Source: Paenactinomyces guangxiensis
GTDB taxonomy: Bacteria; Bacillota; Bacilli; Thermoactinomycetales; Thermoactinomycetaceae
Reading direction: 5' to 3'
Length of the DNA: 64,000 bases
Assembly: GCF_016055185.1 (NCBI RefSeq)
Contig: NZ_JAECVR010000003.1
Location: 62,001 to 126,000 of the forward strand
The notes below the pieces were generated by a model, which was not told where the DNA came from, did not search any database, and was given only the letters and a program-made list of their open reading frames with translations. The position numbers and the translations under genes were made by a program. Numbering within the stretch: the first letter of the stretch is position 1; every line of letters starts with the position of its first letter. Below, piece after piece: positions 36,257 to 45,018 of the stretch.

Positions 36257-37516
36257 TTACAATTTCCAGCTGGCCAGGTATTTCTCCTGTGCCTCGGTCA
36301 GATCATCAATTTGAATTCCCTGTGATTCGAGGAAGAAACGAGCTACTTGCTCATCCAAATGATAAGGGACATCAATCACTTTTGGACCGATTTTCTGGTG
36401 ATTCTCATTCACATATAACAAACACAAAGCTTGCAAGGCAAAGGTCATATCCATGATCTCGGCCGGATGTCCGTCACCAGCCGCCAGATTCACCAGCCGC
36501 CCCTCGGCCAGCAAGTGCAATTTACGGCCATCTTCCATAACATACTCTGTAATATCCTTGCGTACAACCCGGGTATCAACTGCTTGTTGTTCAAGAGCCT
36601 CAATGTCGATTTCTACATTGAAATGGCCGGCGTTGGCAAGAAGAGCTCCATTTCTCATGAGCGGATAATGGCTGCCATTGATAACGCCTTTATTTCCCGT
36701 GGTAGTGACGAAGAAATCACCATACTTGGCCGCTTCGGCGATCGGCATCACGGTAAACCCGTCCATATGTGCTTCAGTCGCTTTAATCGGGTCCACTTCA
36801 GTTACAATCACCCGGGCCCCCAGGCCTTTTGCCCGCATGGCGACCCCGCGACCACACCATCCGTATCCCACTACGACCACCGTTTTTCCGGCTACAACCA
36901 GATTGGTGGTCCGGTTGATGCCATCCCAGACAGATTGGCCCGTTCCATAACGGTTATCAAACAAAAACTTGGAGTAGGCATCGTTTACCGCAACCATCGG
37001 AAAACGAAGTTCAGCGGATTTTTCCAGGGAACGCAAACGCAAAATTCCCGTGGTCGTTTCTTCACAGCCACCCTTCACCTGTTTCAATAAATCAGGCCGC
37101 TCAGAATGGAGGATACTGACTAAATCCCCGCCGTCATCAATGATCAAATCAGGGGCTGTTTCCAGAGTTTGAATCAGATGATATTTATATTCATCCGGTG
37201 ACGGATTATATTTGGCAAAAACAGTTACGCCTGAAACGGCAAGTGCAGCACATATGTCATCCTGAGTGGACAGGGGATTGCTCCCCGTGATGGTTACCTC
37301 CGCCCCTGCATCGCGAATCAGCTCGGCGAGGCATGCCGTTTTAGCCTCCAAATGGAGCGAAATGGCCACTTTTTGTCCCGCCATAGGCTTTTCGACAGAT
37401 AACTGCTCACGCAAACGATTTAAAACAGGCATGTGCTCCCGAGCCCAGTCCATCTTCAGCCGGCCCTGCGGGGCCAGATCAAGATCACGCACAATACTTC
37501 TTTCCGCAGAGTTCAT
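36257..37516 (-). CDS. ahcY: Adenosylhomocysteinase
   Basis: A 419-residue enzyme splitting S-adenosylhomocysteine into adenosine and homocysteine. Visible are ISLHLEAKTACLAE, the NAD-binding VVVVGYGWCGRGVAMRAKGLGA and the TTGNKGVI/GHFNVEID segments of the family. Most B. subtilis relatives use MtnN/LuxS instead, so ahcY here points to a different SAM-recycling route. The start is uncertain: ATG 37516 matches the family N-terminus but has only AGGAT; a TTG at 37576 has GAGGCAGGG. Confidence 0.92.
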   Translation of the reverse strand: MNSAERSIVRDLDLAPQGRLKMDWAREHMPVLNRLREQLSVEKPMAGQKVAISLHLEAKTACLAELIRDAGAEVTITGSNPLSTQDDICAALAVSGVTVFAKYNPSPDEYKYHLIQTLETAPDLIIDDGGDLVSILHSERPDLLKQVKGGCEETTTGILRLRSLEKSAELRFPMVAVNDAYSKFLFDNRYGTGQSVWDGINRTTNLVVAGKTVVVVGYGWCGRGVAMRAKGLGARVIVTEVDPIKATEAHMDGFTVMPIAEAAKYGDFFVTTTGNKGVINGSHYPLMRNGALLANAGHFNVEIDIEALEQQAVDTRVVRKDITEYVMEDGRKLHLLAEGRLVNLAAGDGHPAEIMDMTFALQALCLLYVNENHQKIGPKVIDVPYHLDEQVARFFLESQGIQIDDLTEAQEKYLASWKL

Positions 37517-37617
37517 TAAGATCCTGCTACTAAAACATAGACAAATATGTCCATATCTAGAGTTTTCCTGTTTCAACCAGCCCTGCCTCGCCGCTTACTC
37601 GCTACTACAGTTTGCTA

Positions 37618-37718
37618 TGGCTGTCCACAGGCGTAAATTCCCGACCAGCCATCGGTACATATACATGACTTTGTTATGTGATGGTCATGTATGGATTTTA
37701 GACTTGGTTTTTGTCTAA
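37618..37718 (-). promoter_or_regulatory. Three-hairpin leader upstream of ahcY
   Basis: Minus strand, in order: TTAGAC/GTCTAA (37718-37698), a perfect 9-bp ATACATGAC/GTCATGTAT stem with a 14-nt loop (37692-37661), and TGGCTG/CAGCCA (37651-37618). They are closely packed and end 40-100 nt before ahcY. No SAM or SAH riboswitch consensus is recognised. The rest of 37517-37957 shows a TATAAT at its upstream end (near 37925) and no recognisable gene. Confidence 0.45.
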
Positions 37719-37957
37719 GGACATGTCTTTCTATATTTCGTAGCAGATTTCCTCCTTTCAAATTTAAAATGATTGAGCATGTTTTCCACATTGGTCTGCA
37801 TTTGGCTATATTTTGGGGTGCTGTTAACTACCTCCTTCATTCTCACTATATGTAATCGCAAATAAAAGCTATATTCAGTGCTTAACAAAGATCAACGGAT
37901 AAGGAAGGTCGTTGCCGTGGTTTATTATACCTGATACCAAAAAAAAGAAAAAGTCAT

Positions 37958-39598
37958 TTACAAGATGATACATCGGTGTTTTGTTTCCTCCCCTTTAGCC
38001 AGAAGAGACGCTTGCAGCAGTTGGTCGACCCATTCCAGACCATATTCATTCCATAAATTAACAAAATTATACACTCGTTCTTGCGGCTTATGGAATGGCG
38101 TACAAGAGTTAAATATTTCATCCCAGTGTTTTAACCTGGTTTGATATTTGTTTTCAATGGCCTTTTTTGTATAGGCATAAAAAAAATCTACTTGCTCTAA
38201 GATTTTCTTTTGGTTCTTTTTCCCCATCACATTTAGATCCATACCAATTTTTTGAGTCAGGGTAGAGATAAGAGGCTGGTAAATTTCCATCACTTGCTGT
38301 TTAACAGGCAGAAAAAGAGCATCTAAGTCAAGAGAGTGCTGATTCTTGAGCCACTCATCCCTTTTCTGTTCCAAACGTGAAAACAGATCACTCCAGGAAA
38401 GTTGAAATTCGTCCATTCTTTTCCTGACAGTGCGATTGATCAGAGTAAGATGAAGACGCGGATAGACGATCGGCATCTCCAGCCCGACCTCTTGGAATGC
38501 ATGCTTAAACAAGGCCCAGTAGGCAATCTCCCCCGGTCCTCCCACAAAGGCAAGGGTTGGAAACAGATACTCCTGCATCAAGGGGCGTGTAACCACATTG
38601 TTACTGAACAATTCCGGGCTCTTACCGGCCAGAAGAAGCAGTTCGTTCGTGGTAAAACGGGCTTTCCCCTCTCCGGTTACCCATTGGCCGTGATCCCGGA
38701 ACAGCGGTAAACGCTCTCCGTCTTGCTGTATAAATAAATGCCCCTGATTCTCTTTCAAATCAACAGGTGAAGGATACCCCAACTGATTCAGATGACCGGT
38801 CGCTTCCTGTACACGCAGATGGATCTTCTCACTCTTTTCGATCAAAGCTTGAAAAAAAGGGGCTTCCAGGCGGCGCAGGGGCGGATAGGCAGAGTCAATC
38901 AGCAGCAGCCCCCATTTTCCGAACAGATGGTGCATCACCCGGGCAAAGAAACGGCTCCAGGAAACAGACCCCGCAGACAAGACCTTCAACTTTTCCAGCC
39001 ATTTCTTTTTATTTTCACGGTCGGGCAGGATTTGGCTCAGTTCATCCAGCCAGCGATGAAACTCTTTCTCTTCCAGGAGTAGTGAAGAAATGGAGCGCTT
39101 CTTGTCATCCTTCGTTGAAAAGCGGTGTTTGACGGGGGTTCCATCACCCGATTGCACCCAGACGTGATCCACTTCATTCCGGTCATGATCTTCTCCGGCA
39201 ATCCAGAACACAGGGATGACGGGACGTTTTAAGCGCTCTTCTTCCCGTCTGGCCAATTGGATAATTGTAATGGCTTTATAGAGAGTGTATAAGGGGCCGC
39301 CAAGAAGACCCGCCTGTTGGCCGCCGATCACAACAATGCTTTCTGCCTGGCCTAAACGGTTCAGATTATGAACCACATTCGGATGAAGCAACTCCGGTTT
39401 ATGATATGAGTGCAGTATGCGGGCAAGTTGTGCCCGGTCGTACCGCTCCTGTCCCGAGTCTAAATATTTGGCCCGGCGGGCAAAACTCCCCTCCTCCATC
39501 GGATGGTATGAAAACAGTGAATGAACAGGGTGTGTCTGTTGATGATAGTTATCTACCAACGGGTGTGACCCCAGGTAGGATACAGCATCTATTTTCAT
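37958..39598 (-). CDS. bshC: Putative cysteine ligase BshC (bacillithiol synthesis)
   Basis: A 546-residue protein adding cysteine to GlcN-malate in the last step of bacillithiol synthesis. The Rossmann-like core contains VVIGGQQAGLLGGPLYTLYKA and PVFWIAGEDHDRNEVDH, followed by a long C-terminal coiled coil. It precedes the mraZ cluster as yllA does in B. subtilis. ATG with AAGGAG 5 nt upstream. Confidence 0.95.
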   Translation of the reverse strand: MKIDAVSYLGSHPLVDNYHQQTHPVHSLFSYHPMEEGSFARRAKYLDSGQERYDRAQLARILHSYHKPELLHPNVVHNLNRLGQAESIVVIGGQQAGLLGGPLYTLYKAITIIQLARREEERLKRPVIPVFWIAGEDHDRNEVDHVWVQSGDGTPVKHRFSTKDDKKRSISSLLLEEKEFHRWLDELSQILPDRENKKKWLEKLKVLSAGSVSWSRFFARVMHHLFGKWGLLLIDSAYPPLRRLEAPFFQALIEKSEKIHLRVQEATGHLNQLGYPSPVDLKENQGHLFIQQDGERLPLFRDHGQWVTGEGKARFTTNELLLLAGKSPELFSNNVVTRPLMQEYLFPTLAFVGGPGEIAYWALFKHAFQEVGLEMPIVYPRLHLTLINRTVRKRMDEFQLSWSDLFSRLEQKRDEWLKNQHSLDLDALFLPVKQQVMEIYQPLISTLTQKIGMDLNVMGKKNQKKILEQVDFFYAYTKKAIENKYQTRLKHWDEIFNSCTPFHKPQERVYNFVNLWNEYGLEWVDQLLQASLLAKGEETKHRCIIL

Positions 39599-39668
39599 AT
39601 GGACTCCTTCTTTAATCCTGGAATAAAAATTAGTATATCATGAATGAAGCAGGCACAGAAAACCCCTT

Positions 39669-41063
39669 TCACCTCCGGTTATGAATGGGCAAAAACAGAC
39701 TCAGCACCAAACCTACCCCGGAAGCCCACGCCGCGAGAACCATCACATGATGCTGTGCCATAATAACCAGTGCTTCCTGAATGCCGCCAACAATAAACCA
39801 GTTGTTGGTCAGCGGGTGAAAGGAGCTAAAAAACCGTGCCATCGCCACCAATCCCAGCGCGCCGCCAGCTGCCCGAAACATACCAATTGCCATTAAAGCA
39901 CTCTTGATCTGGCGGGGAGGAACCCAGCGAAATAAAAGACGATGGGCCGGAGCTGCCTGTGTCAAAGTTAAGCCCGCTCCCAGAATCGCCAGAGTTAAGA
40001 GATGAAACCATCCGGCGGGCACCCATGCGAGAACCGCATACGAAATGGCAGCACACATAAATCCAAGAACAGAAATCCCTTTAAAGCTCCATTTCGCTGT
40101 AAGGCGAAGCACGAGCGGCAGTGACACCACCGAACATAGCAGAATATAGGAAAGAACGGCTCCACTTAGGATATGATGCAGGGGATATAAGTGAATCATC
40201 CAGGCGGGAACCAATACCAGCGCCATCCAGATGAACCCCGTCAGAGCAACCTGGAAGTATAACAGCCAAAGGCGCCAATGGGCAAAGAGATGCGGTTCAA
40301 AAAACGGTTGCCGGCTCTGTCTTTCAATCATAAACAGGGGGACAACAAGACCCAGAGCTATAATCCACAGCGGAATCACGTGGGGCTGAGTCCATGCCCT
40401 CCATCCATGAAGCAAATCCGTACTCGTCACCGCTGTCATCAGAAAAAGAATCATCGCCCCAAAAAAGAAAATCCCTTCCCCGTGAATCGGGCGGCTCCTC
40501 CCCGGCCTCTCAACTACCATCCAGCGTCTCGACAGGACAAACAAAAAAATGGAGAGAAGGAAATAGAGATAAAACACTGATCTCCAACTAAACAAGTAGA
40601 CAAGTGCAGCGGTGAAGAGAGGGGTAAACACCAAACAGCCTGCAAGCATCAAGATCACAAACAGCTTCTGATACCGGCTTCCCTTGCTTATCATCCGCCT
40701 TGCCTGCACAGCGACATACGGAACGATTCCACCTGCTCCAACAGCTTGTATTACCCTTCCCCACATCATCCAAACCCACATATTTGAAAAAGCAATCACT
40801 AACGATCCAAAGGCAAACAAAAACAAAGACACATGAAACACTTTGTAACGCCCGGTGTTGGCCGCCCAGCTCTCCATAATCGGCAAGGAAAAAGAAAAAA
40901 AGGCTAAATGAAGCGAAATAATCCATACACTCCAATGAATGGAATGATGATGATATTCAACCATGATGGAAGAGAGGGCAGGCGAAAGCGCCACAATATC
41001 CAAGGTGCTAAGCAGGATTGCAATAACAAATGTTTCCACCGATAACTTCTGAAAAAGAGACAA
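39669..41063 (-). CDS. MFS drug-efflux-type transporter (DHA2-like)
   Basis: A 464-residue membrane protein with about 14 hydrophobic segments. DHA2-like features include an early membrane aspartate (STLDIVALSPALSSIM) and the GRVIQAVGAGGIVP segment. It is probably a proton-driven exporter; the substrate is unknown. Start TTG with GGAGG 7 nt upstream. It lies between panE and bshC, genes adjacent in B. subtilis, so it appears inserted into a conserved pair. Confidence 0.82.
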   Translation of the reverse strand: MSLFQKLSVETFVIAILLSTLDIVALSPALSSIMVEYHHHSIHWSVWIISLHLAFFSFSLPIMESWAANTGRYKVFHVSLFLFAFGSLVIAFSNMWVWMMWGRVIQAVGAGGIVPYVAVQARRMISKGSRYQKLFVILMLAGCLVFTPLFTAALVYLFSWRSVFYLYFLLSIFLFVLSRRWMVVERPGRSRPIHGEGIFFFGAMILFLMTAVTSTDLLHGWRAWTQPHVIPLWIIALGLVVPLFMIERQSRQPFFEPHLFAHWRLWLLYFQVALTGFIWMALVLVPAWMIHLYPLHHILSGAVLSYILLCSVVSLPLVLRLTAKWSFKGISVLGFMCAAISYAVLAWVPAGWFHLLTLAILGAGLTLTQAAPAHRLLFRWVPPRQIKSALMAIGMFRAAGGALGLVAMARFFSSFHPLTNNWFIVGGIQEALVIMAQHHVMVLAAWASGVGLVLSLFLPIHNRR

Positions 41064-41203
41064 AGTACCGCCTCCACGACTCTTTACGGTTCCGCCGCTT
41101 GATTCAGCACCATTATAACATCACAAAAAAGCTCATCCTAATCCCCATCTTTCCCCAATCCCGGCTTGTGAAAAGCCCCCCCGAAGTGACAACCATCAGC
41201 TTT

Positions 41204-42142
41204 CTATCCCGTTTCTCTGGCATGGATGAGACGAACCATCTCTTGATTAATGGGCGCGTCGATTCCATTTTTTTTGCCCAGCTCGACCACCGCTCCATTG
41301 ATAAAATCAATCTCTGTCCGCCTCCCTTTTTGCAGATCCTGCAACATCGAAGAGTAGTTCCCGGCTGTTTTCCGGCATACCATCCGCACTTTTGCCATGG
41401 TGTCCTCCCGGTCCAGCACAATTCCCTGTTTCGCAGCCACTTCAAGGGTTTCACTCAGAATTTCTTCCATTATGACCGTATACTCCCCAGATAACAATTC
41501 CCCATTTTTCACCTGATCAATCGCGGTTAGAGGATTAATCACACAGTTGATCGCCATCTTTTCCCAGATCCTTCTTAACACTTGACTGTCATAATTCAGG
41601 GAAATGCCGAAATCCTGTCGCTGCCCTTGTATCATGTCCAGCAAAGATAGGAGCGCCGGATGGGGTTGACCCGCCTTCGGAAAAGCCCCGATCCACGTTT
41701 CCCCGAGACCCGTATGCTCAACCTCGTTACCTCTTTTCTTCCAGGCCCCTTCAGTTGTCACCGCCGCATAAGTCCAGGGGCGGCGACGGAGCCTGGCGAT
41801 TTGATCTCCATGCCCCAGCCCGTTCTGCCAGAACAGGATTTGTGATTCGGGATGTGTAATGGTTTGAAGCAAAGGAATGACATCGGCAAGATGGATTTGT
41901 TTAACTGTTACAAAAACCACATCAAACGGGTTATTTACAGTTATTTGTGAACTTTGCTCCGCCCGTACGGGAATCCTCCGGGTCTGATGGCGGAAAGATG
42001 TGAAAATCAGCCCCTTTTCACAAAGACACTGCTGTTGCTCCCCGGTGCGGGTGATCAGAACAGTTTCCAAATTTTTGAGTTGTGACAATCTGGCTCCCCA
42101 TAACAGCCCCAGTGCCCCGCAGCCCAATATAGCTATCTTCAT
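41204..42142 (-). CDS. panE: 2-dehydropantoate 2-reductase
   Basis: A 312-residue ketopantoate reductase-family enzyme (pantothenate/CoA pathway). The N-terminal NADP-binding motif is AILGCGALGLLWG. VFVTVKQIHLADVI, NGLGHGDQI, and the C-terminal NCVINPLTAIDQVKNGELL with its conserved Lys/Asn are present. Equivalent of B. subtilis ylbQ by position. Start ATG after AAGGGG. Confidence 0.93.
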   Translation of the reverse strand: MKIAILGCGALGLLWGARLSQLKNLETVLITRTGEQQQCLCEKGLIFTSFRHQTRRIPVRAEQSSQITVNNPFDVVFVTVKQIHLADVIPLLQTITHPESQILFWQNGLGHGDQIARLRRRPWTYAAVTTEGAWKKRGNEVEHTGLGETWIGAFPKAGQPHPALLSLLDMIQGQRQDFGISLNYDSQVLRRIWEKMAINCVINPLTAIDQVKNGELLSGEYTVIMEEILSETLEVAAKQGIVLDREDTMAKVRMVCRKTAGNYSSMLQDLQKGRRTEIDFINGAVVELGKKNGIDAPINQEMVRLIHARETG

Positions 42143-42304
42143 CTATTTGACCCCTTATAACAAAAAATGAAAAAAATGAGCAGGCCTTTCATTATATCAG
42201 ACAGAACCCATCCTTCATTATCTATGATGTACCCTAATCGACTCAGATCATAGCACAGATTCTCGTCCAATTTAGGGTAACAGATCAATTGAAATCCGCT
42301 AAAT

Positions 42305-42331
42305 CAAAAAAGACCGCGCGAAAGCGGTCTC
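42305..42331 (-). terminator. Terminator near 42.3 kb
   Basis: Minus strand: AGACCGC with GCGGTCT and a 6-nt loop, followed by TTTTTT. It ends transcription from the DUF1877 gene after crossing the element copy 2. Confidence 0.85.
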
Positions 42332-42349
42332 AAGAGAATGAAAAATGCT

Positions 42350-42552
42350 TTGACCTCTCCACACGGCTAAAGCAGTGGGATTCTGCTTGCGACCACCCAG
42401 TGAGGTACGATCGCTGAACGGTAAGCAGTACCAGTGGAACCCCTTTACGCAATTCCTCGGCCCGAGGATGTCCGTTCAAAAGAAAATTTTACCAAAAAGA
42501 TTGTCAGACTTGCAAGGGGATGAACCCTCCTTCGTCTGAGCTCGCTTTCATC
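42350..42552 (-). mobile_element. Miniature IS200/IS605-like element with omega-RNA-type scaffold (copy 2)
   Basis: On the minus strand: GATGAAAGCGAGC (42552-42541), a hairpin (CAGAC/GTCTG, inner GGAGGG/CCCCTT, 42540-42503) and a T-rich run. About 100 nt of further stems follow (CCTCGGGCCGAGG; CTGCTT/AAGCAG). It ends in the 34-nt GAATC..GGAGAGGTCAA (42383-42350). The end resembles the 3' end of TnpB omega RNAs. No tnpB or transposase frame remains. The rest of 42143-42587 is empty apart from the terminator. Confidence 0.6.
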
Positions 42553-42587
42553 ACAATCCTGAAGCAAAGGGTTTTCCCGCTCGCATT

Positions 42588-43070
42588 TTATAAGATGTAA
42601 ACCAACATAGGATTTCCCTTTTCAGCAGCGGACTTATAATAATCAACCATATCTTTATAATTGCCTAATAAATAGTCAAAATCATCGTCTATCCAGTTGT
42701 TAAAAGAAGGATAGAGCTTCAATTCATTCATTTCTTCCGTATTAAATCTATCTTTCAGTTCTTTTTCTGAAATTCCCCGCAGGGCTTCTGTGACCTCTTT
42801 TACTTCATCGGAAGTCAAAAAACTGGCAAATATGTAATCACTTGCATTTTCAAAGACCGTTCCCCCCAGAAGGGCATTTGCCAGAGGCGGGTCACCTCCC
42901 CCAACTTCACCTGTTAGCAAAAAATGTATCCCTTGCCATGTTTTATCAATATCTAATGGTTCCTCAGGATTTTCTTCCGAGTTTATCACGGATGGCAATA
43001 AGGATGAATCATTTTTTACCGCTTCTAATCGTTCAGGTGTTATTTGCTGCAAATAACAGGTCATTCCCAT
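42588..43070 (-). CDS. DUF1877 (YfbM-like) protein
   Basis: A 160-residue soluble protein. MGMTCYLQQIT, LDIDKTWQGIHFLLTGE, NALLGG, ELKDRF and the late YKSAAEKGNPMLVYIL follow the E. coli YfbM/DUF1877 layout. Function unknown; such proteins are often found near toxin-immunity or accessory loci. The start was moved 44 codons to ATG 43070 because AAGGAGG is 8 nt upstream. Confidence 0.85.
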   Translation of the reverse strand: MGMTCYLQQITPERLEAVKNDSSLLPSVINSEENPEEPLDIDKTWQGIHFLLTGEVGGGDPPLANALLGGTVFENASDYIFASFLTSDEVKEVTEALRGISEKELKDRFNTEEMNELKLYPSFNNWIDDDFDYLLGNYKDMVDYYKSAAEKGNPMLVYIL

Positions 43071-43107
43071 GATGTTCTCCTCCTTATACTCTGGTAACCA
43101 TGCAGAA

Positions 43108-43386
43108 TTACTCCCATTTACCATCTGTTCGGTTGAGGGGGTGCGAGCAATAATCACACCAAAAATATTGCACTTGCAGCTCAACTTCATGCGATTGATC
43201 ACACATCGGGCATTTTACTGTTTCAACGGGAAACTTAGCTCTTTTTTTGTGTAAATAGGGCAGAAGCAGCAACGGAACGATTGCAAAAAGTCCAAGAATA
43301 ACGGTCATTATGAAAAAAGCGGCAAGAAGCCAACATAAAACAATCTGTTCTGTATACGGGGCACGCCGGGGCTGTTTATCTCTCAA
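43108..43386 (-). CDS. Small membrane protein with C-terminal zinc ribbon
   Basis: A 92-residue protein with hydrophobic helices (about 15-45), a basic stretch (HKKRAKFPVE) and a CPMC...CDYC zinc ribbon (about 59-81). No family recognised. The only canonical in-frame start is TTG 43386, which has no ribosome-binding site. A strong AAAGGGGGAGGG lies about 35 nt further upstream, next to a non-canonical in-frame ATC/ATT. Directly upstream of the DUF1877 gene and probably co-transcribed. Confidence 0.55.
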   Translation of the reverse strand: MRDKQPRRAPYTEQIVLCWLLAAFFIMTVILGLFAIVPLLLLPYLHKKRAKFPVETVKCPMCDQSHEVELQVQYFWCDYCSHPLNRTDGKWE

Positions 43387-43538
43387 ATTTTTTAAAATAC
43401 CTATAGGCCAGATTTATACCCTCCCCCTTTCCTGATTGAACATCAAAACATATAAATTTTCAATAAAGTTAGGACTCAGTATAAATATAATATAATAAAA
43501 TCACCCGAACAAATACTGATCTAACTCTCTCTTTAGTG

Positions 43539-43630
43539 TATAATAGCTTCTAATATAAATATTTTTGAACGCTAAATATTCGACTTTGCAAGGTCCCCCG
43601 CCATCCTATCGGGCGGGTTTTTTCCATTTT
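43539..43630 (+). promoter_or_regulatory. Promoter and attenuator-like terminator upstream of MFS transporter
   Basis: GTGTATAAT (-10 at 43539-43544, weak -35) is followed by a small hairpin (GACTT/AGGTC, 43587-43600). A strong intrinsic terminator comes next (CCCGCC with GGGCGGG, then TTTTTT, 43595-43624), about 55 nt before the transporter start. A terminator between promoter and gene suggests conditional read-through; no riboswitch class was recognised. Confidence 0.5.
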
Positions 43631-43681
43631 GGATTCGTCTTTGTCCCGCTTTATTTTTTTGTTATAAAGGGAGTATGTTTT

Positions 43682-44902
43682 ATGAAAAATCGCTCTATTA
43701 CAACACCGCAAACCATCACAGGAAAAAAAGTGCTATTGGTATTGGGAATTATCTTTGTTGCTTTTAATTTGCGGCCGGCGATTACTTCGGTGGGGCCGTT
43801 GATCGGACTAATCCGGGAGGATTTGGGAATATCCAATGGGGTGGCCGGATTTATTACCACTTTGCCGCTGATCGCCTTTGCGCTGTTATCGCTGTTGGCT
43901 CCCGGATTTGCCCGGAGATGGGGCAGTGAAAGGGCTGTTTTTTTGGGATTGCTTATTTTGATCATCGGAATCACCGCCCGTTCAACCGGGGCAATCACGG
44001 GGGTATTTTTGGGAACGGCATTGGCCGGGATTGGAATTGCGGTTGGCAATGTACTGTTGCCCGGCATTGTCAAACAGAAGTTCCCCGGAAAAGTCGGACT
44101 GATGACAAGTGTGTATACTACTTCCATGAGTATTTTTGCAGCTCTTGCATCGGGGTTGAGTATTCCGCTGGCACAGCGGCTCCATTGGGGATGGAAAAAT
44201 TCCCTCGCGTTTTGGGCCTTTTTTACTGTGTTGGCTATTCTGATTTGGATTCCCCAGTTGCGCAATCAGAACAAACCTGCTTCCATTCAGGCATCTCAGC
44301 CTGAGGCCGATACCGGAGCCTTATGGCGTTCACCGCTTGCCTGGCAAGTTACGCTCTTTATGGGACTGCAATCGTTTTTGTTTTACTGTACAGTAGCCTG
44401 GCTCCCCGAAATTCTGCAAAACCGTGGAATGAATGAAGGTGAAGCGGGTTGGATGCTTTCGATCATGCAATTAATCGGTTTGCCGGTCACATTTCTTACC
44501 CCGGTCCTTGCAGATCGTCTTGCTAACCAGAAAGGGATCGCTGTTTTAATCGGCGTCATCCAATTTCTCGGCACGTTGGGGCTTTTTTTCCACAGCTTCG
44601 CCATCCTGGTAGCCAGTGTGGTTATGATCGGGATTTCTCTCGGCGGCTACATCAGTTTGGCACTCTCCTTGCTGGGGTTACGGACGCGTAATGCCATCCA
44701 GGCAGCCCGGCTTTCCGGTATGGCTCAATCGGTTGGATATGCATTTGCCGCGGTCGGTCCCAGCTTGATGGGCTTTTTATTTGACCATTTACACACATGG
44801 ATACCATCATTGGTTATCTGGTTGATTATAACCATCTGCTTAATTTTTATCGGAATTGGGGCCGGACGGGATGAATATGTGTCTTTTGAGAAAAAGGCTT
44901 AG
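43682..44902 (+). CDS. MFS transporter, CynX/NimT (YycB-like) family
   Basis: A 406-residue, 12-helix transporter. The N-terminal FNLRPAITSVGPLIGLIREDLG, the LPLIAFALLSLLAPG segment and the GNVLLPGIVKQKFP loop are characteristic of the CynX/NimT/YeaN group (cyanate, nitroimidazole and unknown substrates). The substrate here is unknown. The start was moved to ATG 43682, which has AAAGGGAG 8 nt upstream. Confidence 0.88.
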   Translation: MKNRSITTPQTITGKKVLLVLGIIFVAFNLRPAITSVGPLIGLIREDLGISNGVAGFITTLPLIAFALLSLLAPGFARRWGSERAVFLGLLILIIGITARSTGAITGVFLGTALAGIGIAVGNVLLPGIVKQKFPGKVGLMTSVYTTSMSIFAALASGLSIPLAQRLHWGWKNSLAFWAFFTVLAILIWIPQLRNQNKPASIQASQPEADTGALWRSPLAWQVTLFMGLQSFLFYCTVAWLPEILQNRGMNEGEAGWMLSIMQLIGLPVTFLTPVLADRLANQKGIAVLIGVIQFLGTLGLFFHSFAILVASVVMIGISLGGYISLALSLLGLRTRNAIQAARLSGMAQSVGYAFAAVGPSLMGFLFDHLHTWIPSLVIWLIITICLIFIGIGAGRDEYVSFEKKA

Positions 44903-44965
44903 GGTCTTGCCATGCCTATTGAGTTAGTTGTCCGGTGGAAAAATAACTTTTAAATACTAAAGATG

Positions 44966-45004
44966 ACCCCGGCAACCTGACAAAAGGGCGCTTGCCGGGG
45001 TTTG
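44966..45004. terminator. Bidirectional terminator between convergent genes
   Basis: CCCCGGCAA with TTGCCGGGG, 9-bp stem, placed between the MFS transporter and the carboxylase operon, which face each other. Confidence 0.8.
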
Positions 45005-45018
45005 TCACAAATATCCGC

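Noticed and set aside
37618..37764. 47-codon frame ending at 37616 across the ahcY leader hairpins
   Set aside because: TTG start lacks its own ribosome-binding site and the encoded sequence matches no family; the perfect stems are better explained as RNA structure. Kept only as an alternative.
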